A stretch of DNA of 64,000 bases from Ulva prolifera (taxonomy: Eukaryota > Chlorophyta > Ulvophyceae > Ulvales > Ulvaceae): contig CM041196.1 in NCBI GenBank assembly GCA_023078555.1, forward strand, positions 10,186,985 through 10,250,984. The letters are read 5' to 3'. The notes beneath the pieces were generated by a model. The model was not told the DNA's origin. It saw nothing but the letters and a program-made list of their open reading frames with translations, and did not search any database. Shown piece by piece: positions 11,682-23,586 of the stretch (positions are counted from its first letter, which is position 1; every line of letters begins with the position of its first letter). Both the position numbers and the translations under genes were made by a program.

Positions 11682-14200
11682 CTGCAGCACTGCAGCTCGT
11701 CCAGGCCTTGACAGGCGGAGCGACGTATCTTCAGATGGCTGCTTGAAAACAGGCACAAATCGGAGCGGGGTGGGGTATGCTTGCCCACGCCGTTGGTCAT
11801 GAAATCGGGACACACATGCAAGTAGTAGCAAGGAATACGTATGCTTGGTGATGTGGTGTGGAATTTACCTCGGGAAGAGCATGGTGTTGTCGACACGTTG
11901 CCCTGACTGTGCAGCTCGGTGTGTCGATATTCCCAGCCGAGCAATGGTGCCACGGAGAAGCAAACAATGCAGATATCCAGTACAGAATCAACTCTCGCTC
12001 ATGCGATTACCTGATTGCTTATGTAATGGTCCCTCTACGAGCCGGGAAATCGAGCTTTGGTTGACACGACCGCAGCCATCTTTGAATGCTCTCAATGACA
12101 GCAGAGCTCGTCTTGATAATCTAATACACTTACTGCGTGGAACAGCTATTGCGGAATCCGTGGTGGACTGACAAAGGTTGCGGTCATGTCGTGCTGACCA
12201 GCGCGTTGGTAGACATGTACAAGTCGAGACGAAGCCGCGGCAGGGAATGTCTCAGATTAATCGATGCGTTCTTTCTGCATGGGAGACTGTTTGTGATTCC
12301 GCCGGCCCCGCTGACGTCATTGCACCTTGTTCGAGCGAGGTTCAAGCGTTTGATGCAACCCTCGTTGTCACAGAGGGCTCCGCGCGTAAAAATCTGTGTC
12401 GGATCCTCTCATCTCGGCACTGTTGCGATGCTTTGTGGCCATTCACCAATCAGACAATGCCAGCCGAAACCACACACACGCCACATTCCGGTAATTCCTC
12501 GTCTCCCCGCAGGACGTCGCTATTCTTGCTTGACGTGTAGACCGCCTGCGGACTGCCGCTCACTTCCCGTTTTCCACGCAGCTTATGACAACAACACACT
12601 TCGGGCGACCATTATTGAGCCATAGTTGCTTCAAAGCAGAATCGATACCGCGAGTTCATTTCAGCCAGCACCACTCACATCAAGTGAGCGCTTTGCACTA
12701 GCGCCCATCCCGCACCAACGTCCTTGCCTCATCACGAAGACCTGATACGCCACGCGACTAGCGCTGATCCGACCATATCAAGTATGATAAGAGTTGTAGC
12801 TTGTCCCGCGCAGTCCCGGAATGTTGTAGCGGCAGCCAAGCGCAAGAAGCCAGGTATGTGTCTGCTTCAGTGCTCATCACGGAAACCGCAAGTTGGTGTG
12901 AGAGCGCTTGCTATATGCATCAATGCACATGTGTATTTTCTGCTTGTTTTTTACTGCATGCCGGTTTTCTGCGTCTAGTTCACATTGTGGCCTGCTGATG
13001 GCTGTGTCGTCTCTGTGCCACCTCCATGTGAACGAGAGTTTTAGTACAGCCGCAAATGGTGTCGTTGGTTTGCAAGCAACGACTGTTGAACGTCGAGCGT
13101 GTGCGTCCGAATCCTGTTTCGGCATCATCTGGCTGTGCCTCCATGCGATCGCTATGGTATGATCGCACGCGATCATAAATATGTTTGAGTGCGATGGTGT
13201 CACATGTGGTACTCCTTGATGTGATCTTATACACTTGCGTTGCTACGCCAGCTCAACCTCTACTGCGGATGTGGCCAGGAAGGTCGTGAGCACCACGACG
13301 TTCGCACTGCCGAAGCTGGGACTGCAAAATGAGCGGACATATGCTTTCTGATGCATATGCACTGATATATAATTCATTTAAGCTGCTTTGTGGGACCACA
13401 TCCTTGCGTGGTCGTGCACAGACCTGATTGTTTGCCAGACCAGTGCCAGGTCAAGCTTGATGACCCGTGGTGAACAACACCGCTGGTAAACAGCATGGCA
13501 GAGCCTTCGTATGCAAGGACACAATCCCCGGAGACAATATCATCCTTGAATTGCCCTCCAACTATGCATGTCGCTGCCGTATGTTTCGCTTTGAACACCG
13601 GATGGCTCGAAACATGGCGTTTGTCTGCGCGTTTCGTTCCGACGCTGACACCATGGACCGCGATCCTGCATCCCATGACATGCGGCAGCGATATCGTTGC
13701 ATTTCGCCGAATTATTTCTTCGGCGCCATGTTATGGCCCAGCGATTACCGTGGCTGGTGCTGCGTGTCCGAAACACCGCTCGACAGGTCCAGCACTTCAG
13801 CTCACGTCACATAACAACACGCATTATCAGCAGCGACACCGCTCAGATTACTTTTACTGTGATGGATATGACTGGAATTCGCTGTCTGTTTAGCCGCGGC
13901 CTCATATCGTGGGCTGATGCGCGGTTGGGCACGCTGACTCACGAATCCGACTCACTGATAAATCCTCCACCTCGGGATCACCATCCGCACTCAAATCAAC
14001 AAACTGCTGTGTTTTGAGCAAATATGAGCATGTTTCAGATGCCCACGGCAGGTCCTCCGCCACAGGCAGTGTGCTGGCTGCACAGGCAGCATCAGCCCAC
14101 AACAGGCACATTGGATGATCTTCATGCGCCCTTGGGCCTGTGATGGCACGAGGTGTACCATGTATGTGGTGCTCATTCGCATGAAATTCTGTTTGATTCC
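11682..14200. other. Spacer upstream of the FYR gene and RbcX (divergent)
   Basis: About 2.5 kb, visibly less GC-rich than the exons around it. Frames here lack family character. A minus-strand frame at 14345-14734 (containing IGELCIGDREAKNACDKA) looks somewhat protein-like but overlaps the RbcX intron/exon 2 antisense and was not called. This spacer probably holds the promoters of both flanking genes and any missing first exon of the FYR gene. Confidence 0.45.
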
Positions 14201-17200
14201 ATGTCCTCATCGATCAGCTGTTGTCGATACGTGGCAAGCTGCCCCGCTGTTTCATGCATCCCATGCTACAGTCGTAGAACAAGTGACCAGGCAACTGCCT
14301 CGAGTACCATTCCCCTCTCTGTAGGTTGCCACAGACTTGCAGCATCACATAGACGTCTGACCCGCATAATTCTCTCCCACTGGCTCCTGCAGTGTCGAAC
14401 TGTGCCGAGGACCGTACAAATGCGAACAGATGACACTCAAACAGGCACCTACACGCCAGCATAAGCACGTGGCCTCATCCACAGAGACACTCCCACCTCC
14501 AGCCAGCTCAACCCTCACATTCATCGTACGCTTTGCGATTACATAGGCAGGTGATCTGCCATACATTTGCTCGAGATCTTGTAAAGCCTTATCACATGCA
14601 TTCTTCGCTTCGCGGTCACCAATGCACAGCTCGCCTATGTTTGCCCACACAATTCCATCGCTACAGTTCCCCGGGCGTCCACGGGTGTGATATCTGGGAG
14701 TGAACGCCGCCTGGCCTTGCAGACTATGCCTCACGGCGGTCCGGAAACCAGGAGGAGAACCTGCGGCGGCGTGCGAACGGGCACCAGATGCCGCTGTCCG
14801 CGCGCGCCCCTCTTGAGCGGGACTCCCGCGACACCTCCGGCAACCTCCGCGCCCGCTCCTCCAAGGGCATCCTCTACATGAACCCGACGCGCCGCCGCGG
14901 CCGCCCAGCCCACCAGCGCTCCCCGGACGACTCCCCCCTGCGTGACGGCAACCGCGACCGCCTCATCGGCCTGCTCACGCTGCGTGCCGCAAAGACGCTG
15001 GAGTACTACTTCGTCGAGACGAACCTGACGTACCACCACTGGCTCTCGGTGCGCGTTGCGCTGATGTGCCGGCAACCGCACCGCACTACGCCTGGGGATC
15101 TGCTATGCCGAGAGATTTGGGGCCGAACTGTGCCCGTGGCGGGGCCATGCTGTGCGTGGGCCGTTGGCGGCAGTGTGCGGTGTTGTATGTGAATGCTCCG
15201 CAGAGGTCAAATACTGTGGCATGGATGGGGGATCCCTGGGGCATATGCGACGGTCGGACTCGCGCCGTGGCCCCTGTTGCGCTCCATGCTGTGCCCCAGT
15301 TTGTGCCAGGGATGTGGCCGGCCAATGTCCAGCTCGCGATGCCGTTCCCCATGCCATCCACAGGGCTATGTGCTGCATGTGCCGCATGCTGCTACATGCG
15401 GTGTGCGGCTGTGCTTGGACCTGTCTGTGTGCGTGGCCGCATAGCCGCAATGAAAAATGCGAAGTGGTTTGCCCGTAATACGCTTTCCACAAGTGCCGCA
15501 TGGAGGCCGTTCATGGACGTTCAGGCCTGTGCGCCGACGCGTGTCCCAGTCGCTTGGAGCCCTTCGCCTTTGCCAAGGCTGGCTAGGCGTCATGCGTGAA
15601 GCTCCCAAACACACACGGATAGGCACGTCGGGTGAGCGTATCAATTCAACTCGGTGTTGTGCGGTCCGACTCTGCCTGGACATGCGTGCGGCCATCTGAC
15701 CTCCTCTGCTCTTTCAGGAATACATCCGGCGCAATCCAATTCCACTGGAAGGGAACTGGGACGCTGTGTCTGGGGAGGAGTTTCTGCGGAAGCTGTTGAC
15801 CGAGGGCGTGGACGCGACGAGCTACAAGGGTGGCGTGCGGGACCCCCTGTTCTCGTGTGTGGGAACGATTGGCGTGGATCCCAGGGCCATCGGCCAGCGT
15901 GTCATGGATATTCGAAGTGCTCTTGCAAAGGAGTTCATTCAGGTACGTCCACACTTCTTGAGGGGGGGTGGCAAAGCAGTGTATTCAAGCTGGGCAGCTG
16001 GGTGGGTGCATGGGTGCAGCACTCATCTTCGGCAAAACTGGTGCAGTAGGCAGCGGTAAGATGGAGTGGCAAAGGGCAGCGGTAAGATGGAGTGGCAAAG
16101 GGTGGCGATCTGCCAAGGTCCACACCGTCTGTTGCGGATGAGTAGATCGGATTGCGCAGATGGCATGACGCCGATGATCGTGTCATGATTGCTGTGACTT
16201 CTACAGAATGCTCGTCGAAATGATGTATCAGTGAACGCAGAAATGCTAGAATGGATTGTGCACATCGTTGCAGGGAAGAAACGTGTAGGCTCCTGCTTGC
16301 TTGAATGTGCTATGGCGACATGTACTGAATTGCAGTCGCCTTTCAGCGATACGTCATTGTTTCGACCGGGCCTGTGAAGCAGTGTTGAAGGCGAGTGCTT
16401 GTGGCGGATTTTTGTTTGTGGTTGTGTGTTTCTGGGCGTTATTGTGCATGCAATTGTCCTGCTTCATCAACCAGTTGTGTGCACTCCGCATGGCCTCTGC
16501 AGGTAAACAACAGTAATGCCACTGTGGCCTGTCCGGAAATCACTGACCTGCTGATGTCATCAATCATACATACATGACAGGCGAGGTTGACTGCGGAGGT
16601 GAAACGCAAATCAGCTGGGCTGTTGCTGCGCCTGTATCAACCACAGAAGGCTCAACAAGGTAGCTCGTGCTCGAGTGGCAGCATCTACTGGCTCCCTGCT
16701 TCGGAACACAATAGTTCCTCTGCAGCATGTCACTGCAATTGATTCATGTGAAAATGCATGGCACAAATCAGGTTGGGTGCTGCATGCAGGATCTTCAGGA
16801 TGTGGCGGAGGAGAATGCTGTGCTGATGCGGGAGTGTGCAATGATGTCCTTGTCTGCGCTTGATTCGCTGGAAAGCGACGATGAGTTCAGTCCGCACCCA
16901 GAGATGCAGGATGGGGCCATGAACATCCCAGACACAGCGTCCGAGTTCCTAACACGGGCCTCTGAGACAGACATTGAGCGGTTTCAGAGGGAGCGAGAGG
17001 CACGTGAAGCTGCAGAGTCTGGCAGCGCTTCAGATGACCTGGGCGCTGAAAGTTCGTCTGATGATTCGATTCGGCCTGGTGCGTCTTGCACTAGCTGGGG
17101 GAAGTGTGAGGCACCCTTTGTTGCTCTGCAAGGGACTTCTAATTGTCAAGTTTTCTTGGACTGTGCGCCAATCATGTCCTGGGCGTGGGTCAGCAGTATG

Positions 17201-17525
17201 TGTTGGCATTGCCAATGTGCTGCATCAACCTGACAGATCTCGGATGTCTCTGCAGTAATGGTATCGGCGTGCAGGTGTTGACGATATCAATGAATTCGAG
17301 TCTGAGCTGGAAGCACCCGAGAAATGGGCACGCAGATTTCGCATGATGAAGGAGGCAGAGGGAGCAGAATCTGCTGATGAGAGCTCGCCACCTGAGATTA
17401 AAGCGGAAGGGCAAGCAGATGCTGATGACAAGGGACCCTCTTCCAGTGGTTTGGGGGAAAGCTCAAGAGACAACGATGGCAACCCAGAGAACGCGGGGGA
17501 CAAGGACAAGCCACGGCCTGAATGA
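14201..17525 (+). CDS. RBCX: RbcX-type Rubisco assembly chaperone with acidic C-terminal extension
   Basis: RbcX dimers bind the C-terminus of the Rubisco large subunit during assembly in the plastid stroma. Core exons are 14752-15048, 15718-15942, 16790-17078 and 17275-17525, all in phase. The diagnostic stretch LTLRAAKTLEYYFVETN followed by YHHWL matches the RbcX pattern LTY.AV.TVL.QL.ETN...Y.WL. EEFLRKLL and QRVMDIRSALAKEF match the later helices. Between these two lies an insert of about 28 residues. After the core comes an acidic, Ser/Glu/Asp-rich tail of about 175 residues with VDDINEFESELEAPEKW; usual RbcX proteins are 130-200 residues in all. A candidate first exon, 14201-14320 (starting MSSSISCCRYVASC; S/A/C-rich with basic residues, so transit-peptide-like), joins in phase 0 via donor GTAGGT to 14752. 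An alternative acceptor at 14722 is possible. The core call is firm; the first exon is tentative. Confidence 0.8.
16049..16100. repeat. 26-nt tandem duplication in an RbcX intron
   Basis: Two adjacent copies of a 26-nt unit (ggcagcggtaagatgg...) inside the intron between RbcX exons 15718-15942 and 16790-17078. Each copy contains a GGTAAGATG that resembles a splice donor, so the repeat may carry decoy 5' splice sites. Confidence 0.85.
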
Positions 17526-17907
17526 GATAAAGATTTGTAGCACACATTTGAATTGCAATGGTAGCTCGATCTTTGATATGTATTGTTTGCATAAGGCTAG
17601 GTGAAGTGTTGGCATCATTTGCCTGCTATGTACTGCCGTTGAAACTGCGGTTGTAGGAACACTGCCTGTTTGTGCGACCCCCTCTTCAAGTACTGTGGCC
17701 GTATTCCATGCTTCCAACATATTACACATCCGCATGAGGTGAATACTCATCATTAACAAAAAGCTGCTCTGGAAACGTGCTGCTCTGGAAACCTGCTGCA
17801 ATGCATGAGGCGCTGGCTGCGTGTGACGCTGTGGCCATGCGTAGACATGGCATCCTGCATGGAAGTCGGTCCACGATAGTTCAATAAATTGATATCAACA
17901 ACGACAC
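17526..17907. other. Spacer between RbcX and channelrhodopsin (head-to-tail)
   Basis: Only 382 bp separate the RbcX stop from the channelrhodopsin start, so this must contain the RbcX 3' end and the channelrhodopsin promoter and leader. An AT-rich patch (caataaattgatatc) sits about 25 nt before the start codon. No other element is recognised. Confidence 0.5.
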
Positions 17908-20438
17908 ATGGCTCCCACTGCGGAAGCAATTGGTGCCTTCAGTGGAACAGGGCCCGTAGTGTGTGCCGTCACATCCCGTTGTTCTTCTCCGTACCACAAC
18001 AGCGTCTTAAGTATGGGTGGTGTCATGTCTGTGAATGAAGGTCCGGAAGGAGAGACCTATGAATTTTTCTCCACTTGCGGGCCAATCGTTCAAGGGTACC
18101 CGGATCCGTCAAAGTACTACCTGGCCAATGACCTGGGGCCGGACTGCCCGACGAACGTCTGCGTGAAAGCAGGGCAGCTCGAATTCGGAGCTCCGTGGGA
18201 ACAATCGTTTGCTATTGGCCTTGTTTGGTTCACTCTCATCTCCTCCATCGCGCTGTGGTTCTTTTACACATGGTCTACGTTCAAGGCGACATGCGGTTGG
18301 GAAGAGTTTTACGTTGTGAATATGGAAAGTACGATTTTCATTTAATGGATTGCTGCCAAGTTCGGCCCTTGTGGTGCTTGAACGACAATGACAGCCCTTC
18401 TCCATCTTGCTTTGGAGTGCCGTGAGTGCCCAGTGACGAGGCCTCCCGCTGCTACCTGTACTGTCATGACCAGCTTACTTACGGTGCATTCACCGCATTG
18501 ATATGACGAGCCATTCCGACGTGCTTGGTAATTCAGACCATTTCAATGTTTGCGGCTGCGTGCAGCCCTCAAAGTTCTGATCGAGCTGCGACTTGAGTAC
18601 GAGTCACCTGCAATGATATACCAGGTTAATGGGTCAGCAGCCCCCTGGATCAGATATGCAGAGTGGTTGCTCACTTGTCCGGTTCGTTCCCACCATGCGG
18701 TGTTTCGCGCGCGGCCTGCTATGGTGGTGCACAGGCACCCGCTCTGCAGGTTATTCTCATTCATCTCAGCAACCTGACGGGGCTCAACGGCGAATATTCG
18801 CGTCGCACTATGTTCCTGCTCGTATCTGACCTGGGCACCATCGTCTGGGGCGTTTCTGCAGCGAATGCGACAGGAGCTGCCAAGGCCATATTCTTTTGTG
18901 TGGGTTTGATATACGGCTCCAACACGTTTTACAACGCCGCCCGTGTTTACATTGAGGCGTTTCACACGGTGCCGAAAGGGATTTGCCGAAATCTGGTCAT
19001 GGCGCTGGCGTGGATGTTCTTCATGTCTTGGGGGATGTTCCCTCTCGGCTTTGTGGCAGGTGCGAAGGTTACTTTTTCCGGGTTGATCGTGGACGCATTG
19101 CGCAAGTATGGCTGGGCTTTCAGTTGATGCAGCTGCACCGTTCTCATCCATTTCGAGGTACCTGCAGGACCCGAAGGATCGAAGACCATTTCTTATGCCG
19201 GCTCCACGATTGTCCACACGTTTGCCGACCTTCTCTCCAAAAATCTTTGGGGCTTTGTTGCCAACTACTTGCGAGTTTGTATCCACAAGCATATCATCAT
19301 GTATGGAGATCTACGTAAGAAGGTCAAGGTCCAGGTTGCTGGCCAGGAGATGGAGCTGGAACAGTATCAAGATGAGCAGGACGATGAAACCATCAAGTAC
19401 TCAACTGAACCGCTGGCAAGCCGTAACTCGTTCATCAACATGCGCAATCAGATGCAGGCACAGGTGACGCCAGTAGTGACTGTGTGGATGGTTGTGTTAT
19501 GCTGTGTAGGTCGACTGGCTGGTCATCTCAATCAGGAACTGTGATTCTGCAATTGACTGACAGACGTGATGCTTTGGATTGCCCCCTTGATGCTGCATCG
19601 TGCATCTTATGCATGCGATTCTGTTACATGAAATAGCTTTGGCTGGCTCTGGTTGGAAAACCGCGGCTGAACTGCTGGTTTTTTGTTGGACAGGGCATTG
19701 AGACGCGCGCTTCACTGGACATGTCTGGCATGAATGGGAATTTCAATGCAATGCCATCAATGGGAGGCATGAAGATGATGCCACCTCAGATTCGGGCTGG
19801 GCGTGTTATCATTGGAGTTGCGGAGCCTGGTCATGCTGATGTCTTCCGATCCGCCTACGCTCAGCTTTCCTCCCAAATTGAAGTTGTCCCCGCTATGGGA
19901 CCAGAGAACGTATGGAGCACATGCCAGCAGGTGCCCTTCATGGCTCTTAAGAGTCGATTGCCCTTGACGGCTGTATGGCTGTACACTAAAAGCTCGTCTA
20001 CTGGCCTGCCTGCGTCAACGTGTCTGGCTGCTGCATGTGGCATTGATTCCAGAATCAGTCCTGTTCAATGTGAGCAAAGCCATTGAGCATTTGATGCCAT
20101 ACTGCAGATATGTGGACTGTGGTGTGATCAGTTCTGTCCTGCAGGCTGCGAACAGTGGTGGATTTGACTTTGTGTTCCTTCATCCTGAGTACCTCCGTGA
20201 CCGAAGTGGTGGAAGTCTGTTGGTTGCTCTTCGCAATAATGGTATCAGCGTGGCCGCATATGGTTATGAGCCTGGATTTGCTCATGAGCTCATCGCAAGT
20301 GCTGGAATCAATGTGTTCATGTCTGGTCCAACCCCACAAGGCCTGGATCTGACCATGCTTGGAAACCTGACAGCTCAGATGCAAGCGCAGGCTGGAATGA
20401 TGGCAGCATCCGGCGGCATCCAGGTGTGGCCAGCATAA
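17908..20438 (+). CDS. ChR: Channelrhodopsin (cation-type signature) with receiver-like C-terminal domain
   Basis: Light-gated ion channel of the algal eyespot/plasma membrane that drives phototaxis and photophobic responses. Six exons: 17908-18328, 18566-18681, 18750-19059, 19168-19463, 19694-19930, 20145-20438. All phases fit, giving 557 residues. From TM2 to TM7 it aligns with Chlamydomonas ChR2 without gaps at a constant offset of 50. The retinal Lys is K307 (LLSKNLWG; ChR2 K257), with counterions E173 and D303 (E123, D253) and the gating C178/D206 pair (C128/D156). H184 matches H134, and TM2 E140, K143, E147, E151 match E90, K93, E97, E101. CGWEE is also kept. These glutamates favour cation conduction. 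Residues from about 407 (GRVIIGVAEPGHADVF...) form the receiver-like domain known from ChR1/ChR2, with FVFLHPEYLRD. The very long Met/Gly-rich tail of ChR2 is absent, so the protein is shorter than its 737 residues. Codons are less GC-rich than in neighbouring SKI2. Confidence 0.96.
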
Positions 20439-21205
20439 CACATACCATTCTTCTGGGATACGGCTATCGAAACTCAAGTCAACTGCGCTTTACGCACCGC
20501 ATTCAATACTACACAGCTGCATATATCAGGAGACGATCTTTAGACGTTTCAATTGTACATGCATCTGCTTGCAGTTGCCTGTGCACAGCAATTGCGCCAG
20601 GCCATCTATCAGGTTGACCACATGTGTGGATACATCTACACCACTGCACCAGTAGATAACACTGATGTTCACCAGGAGTGGATACTTATGAGGAGTGGCT
20701 AGCTGATCATGAAATCATCACACACCATTGGTACAGCTGTGCGATGGATACTGGGAAATAGGCATTCTATGGGAAAGTAGGCAATCTGTGAACACTTGGA
20801 GCATTTGTTCACATGCTTCCAGTCTGAGGTCAAACTTCATGACCTAATACGGCTGGATGTTGCACAACTGTGAGACAACATGTCGGAATGCTATCTGGAT
20901 TACGCACACACAGATGCATATCAAGCAGATGATGCTGAAGGTCTGCATTGTTGTGCAGGCTGAGCATGGGCGTGTGATGTGAGCAACACCCCAGAATTGT
21001 CGTGGAGACCAAATGGGCTATATATTTGCTGGGAATTTCCTGACATACAAGCTGAAATGGGCAACAAAAGCACTGACACATCACATTGGGGCTACTCTGC
21101 ATGCCACATGACAGTGGCTTCCACACAGGGAGCAGACCCTGGCAAGCCAATTGGTGATAAAAACAAAGTTACAAAGGTTTGATGGTAGTCACGGCACATC
21201 AACAC
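20439..21205. other. Spacer between channelrhodopsin and FKBP12 (convergent)
   Basis: About 770 bp between two stop codons. It must hold both 3' untranslated regions. No repeat or further gene is recognised. Confidence 0.5.
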
Positions 21206-21614
21206 CTATTCCATGCCGAGCAGCTCGACTTCGAATGTTAGAGTGGCATTCGCAGGAATGACAGGGGGGTACCCACGGGCTCCATAGGCATAGTCTGGAG
21301 TGCAGATCAATTTGGCCTTTTCACCCTTGCTCATCTGAGGAACTCCCTCATCCCATCCTTTGATGACTTGGCCAACACCCACCTGTACAAACAACATCAC
21401 TTGATGTTACTGAATACCTGCACCGACAGAGTTGCACACATGGATGTAATCATTAGAAACGTACGACAAACTGGAACGGCTTTCCTCGGTCGAGGGAGCT
21501 GTCGAATTTGCTCCCGTCGGCAAGGGTTCCGGTGTAGTGCATGATACACGTCTGGCCGGTTTTCGGGTAGTTGGCCCCGTCGCCCGCTTGAATTAGTTCC
21601 TTTGTGACGCCCAT
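21206..21614 (-). CDS. FKBP12: FKBP12-type peptidyl-prolyl cis-trans isomerase
   Basis: Single-domain FK506-binding protein that isomerises X-Pro bonds and is the cytosolic receptor for FK506/rapamycin. Two exons, 21614-21465 and 21382-21206, join in phase 0 to give 108 residues, the size usual for FKBP12. The sequence follows the family throughout: [55 protein letters not shown]. The active-site positions I can place are conserved (Tyr27, Phe37-Asp38, Phe47/Phe49, Val56-Ile57, Trp60, Tyr83). A cag just before the start codon context suggests a possible intron in the 5' untranslated region. No targeting peptide is seen, so it is probably cytosolic. Confidence 0.96.
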
Positions 21615-22562
21615 GGTCCTGCATGGCAATGGCATGCAATGTGCACAAATGAAGAAGCTACGCGTACGACGCCGAAGTCCAAACCGAGGTTCTTCGCTTC
21701 GCTGGACGCACACATGCAAGGCCGAAATAGTCAAAGCTGTGACTGAACACCAAGGCCGTGACCGTGTTAAACACCCAAGAAAAATTGGATTATCATAGAG
21801 ATTTCGCCGCATGCACTCGTACGATGCCAGTGCACAGACTACAGCTCGCGGAACATGCGTCAAAGAGGTTGTCATCAGCCACGTTCAGGCTGCCTGGAGA
21901 GAGGCACACGAGCAGCGACATTAGGAAAAAGCTCGATATCGATATTAAAACTTTGAAGACACGGGGTAGAGGTGTGCATGATGCTGTCGCGATTCCGTAA
22001 AATCCCCGCGACGCAGTCCGAACAGCCGAGCGGGCTATGATCACGGCAGAAGATCATGACAGCTGAACTCTTGAGATGGAAGTTGATATCTACCGAGAGG
22101 GCGTACTTGTGAAGCTTACGCAACCCCGATGCTAGATGGCGGGTCTGCGAACGAACCTTGCTGAAGTGGAATGCGGAATTCATCGAATTAAACAGCGTAT
22201 ATGATCAAGCAAGACAACATTTACAAGGGGCATGCCAGAGCTGCTGGTCTCTTTAAGCTCGCTCTTTGACCGATTACAGATTTCGCCCGTGTGGCCACAG
22301 CCTCGCTCGAGAATTGTGGCCCTAAGGATCTGCCTCGCGAGGCCTCGCTTGCAACACGATCAGCAAATCGCAAGCACACAGCGGCTCCAGCGATCATGGA
22401 ACGCAGGTTGTATACCAGACTACTAAGGATGCATGAAGGGGGCAGTCTGTTCTTAGCAGGAGTTTCGCGCTTTCGGTGACAACGACGGGGAAACATGCTC
22501 GCGGACGTCTTTTGAATTGAGATAACGATTGCATCAATCTAAACAAACAGTGTATTGCTGCT
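21615..22562. other. Divergent intergenic region between FKBP12 and the 22563 gene
   Basis: About 950 bp between two start codons on opposite strands, so it probably holds both promoters. No repeat or further coding region is supported. Confidence 0.5.
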
Positions 22563-23552
22563 ATGGTGGAGAAGACGCTGTACACACATGTGCAGTACAC
22601 CCCTGTTGGCGAGCCTTACTTATCGATCAAGCCAAGCAAAGCATTCGAGCAGCACCCATTTCAGGTGATTGGCTCATGTAGCGTGATATTCCTGTACTTG
22701 TACCTTTTTCAAATCACTCTGTACATTGCCAAGGAATGTGCGACTGGTCAAGCTTTGGGTCAATGATACATCGGTCTTCAAGCATACATACACTTGCAGC
22801 CGCCTCTCCCCCACAGTCAGGAAGCCAGCACAGTTTCAAGGCAGTACCTGAAGAATGAGTACGTCGCACTCCACACGGCTCGAGTCTGCGGACCGGTGCA
22901 TCGAGCAGCATATCCCACGCGGTGCTTCTTTGTTGACACTACTCTGTGGACTGAGCCTGCCTTGGCGCCCACTGCCGTGATCCCAAAACTCCCAGAGTCG
23001 CGTGGCGCGGCCTGTGGGTACGAGCAGCTTGAGCTGGGGGACGAGGAGCAGCTGGCTCGGTACCCCGTTTTACAAGCAATCAGGTCTGGCATCAAGCTTG
23101 ACACTGAGTCATACACCCGGGGAAACTACCAGACAGTTCCCATCGTCCCCGGTGAGTGCATGCCCCAACTCAACTGTAACAACCTCGGCTCGAAGCCTGA
23201 GCACAAAGCTCACTGCTTCAACCCTTCTGCAGGTGGCAGCGCTTGGACTAAAGTCGTGCCAGCCCTCGATGGAGCGAAACCAGAGGCATGGCTTCAAGAG
23301 TACCAGTCCGATGCCCTGCCTTCCGTCCACATTGAAGCGCTTGGCGAGAGCTGCTTCTCCAAGATGCCAGTAGACAAGACAGAAGCCACGGCCAGCATCC
23401 CATCAGCAGCACAGAGTGCTGAGCACCAACCGGGCGTGCCTCTGGGACCGTCCCTGACCAGTCCACGGGTGCTCACCGTCCATCTTCCTGCGCTTGGCTC
23501 CCTTGCAAAGCACTCTGCCTCGCATTGTTCTCACTGCTTCATTGAGCGCTGA
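22563..23552 (+). CDS. Unrecognised 257-residue protein, three exons
   Basis: Exons 22563-22664, 22800-23151 and 23233-23552 join in phase (donors gtgatt and gtgagt, acceptors ttgcag and ctgcag) and close to 257 residues. The start MVEKTLYTHVQYTPVGEPYLS and the stretch KPSKAFEQHPFQ look like ordered protein. The middle has ALHTARVCGPVHRAAYP and LWTEPALAP, with ELGDEEQLARYP after it. The last exon is Ser/Pro/Ala-rich with scattered Cys. No membrane segment or signal peptide is apparent. The Tyr/Phe/Pro/Gly-rich N-terminal style recalls small proteins that line axonemal microtubules, but I cannot assign it to a named family. Its stop lies only 34 bp before the foldback element at 23587, so that hairpin is likely in its 3' untranslated region. 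Confidence 0.6.
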
Positions 23553-23586
23553 TCACGTGTGCTGTAGCACACGCGTATTTGTACTA

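Noticed and set aside
14345-14734. Minus-strand gene containing IGELCIGDREAKNACDKALQDL
   Set aside because: Somewhat protein-like, but it overlaps the RbcX second exon and intron antisense and has no recognisable family or consistent neighbouring exon. Left uncalled.
14752-15048. La-motif RNA-binding protein, suggested by TLEYYFVETNL
   Set aside because: The following exon does not continue a La motif, while the pattern LT..A..T....F.ETN...Y.WL with the later EEFLRKLL and QRVMDIRSALA matches RbcX in order and spacing.
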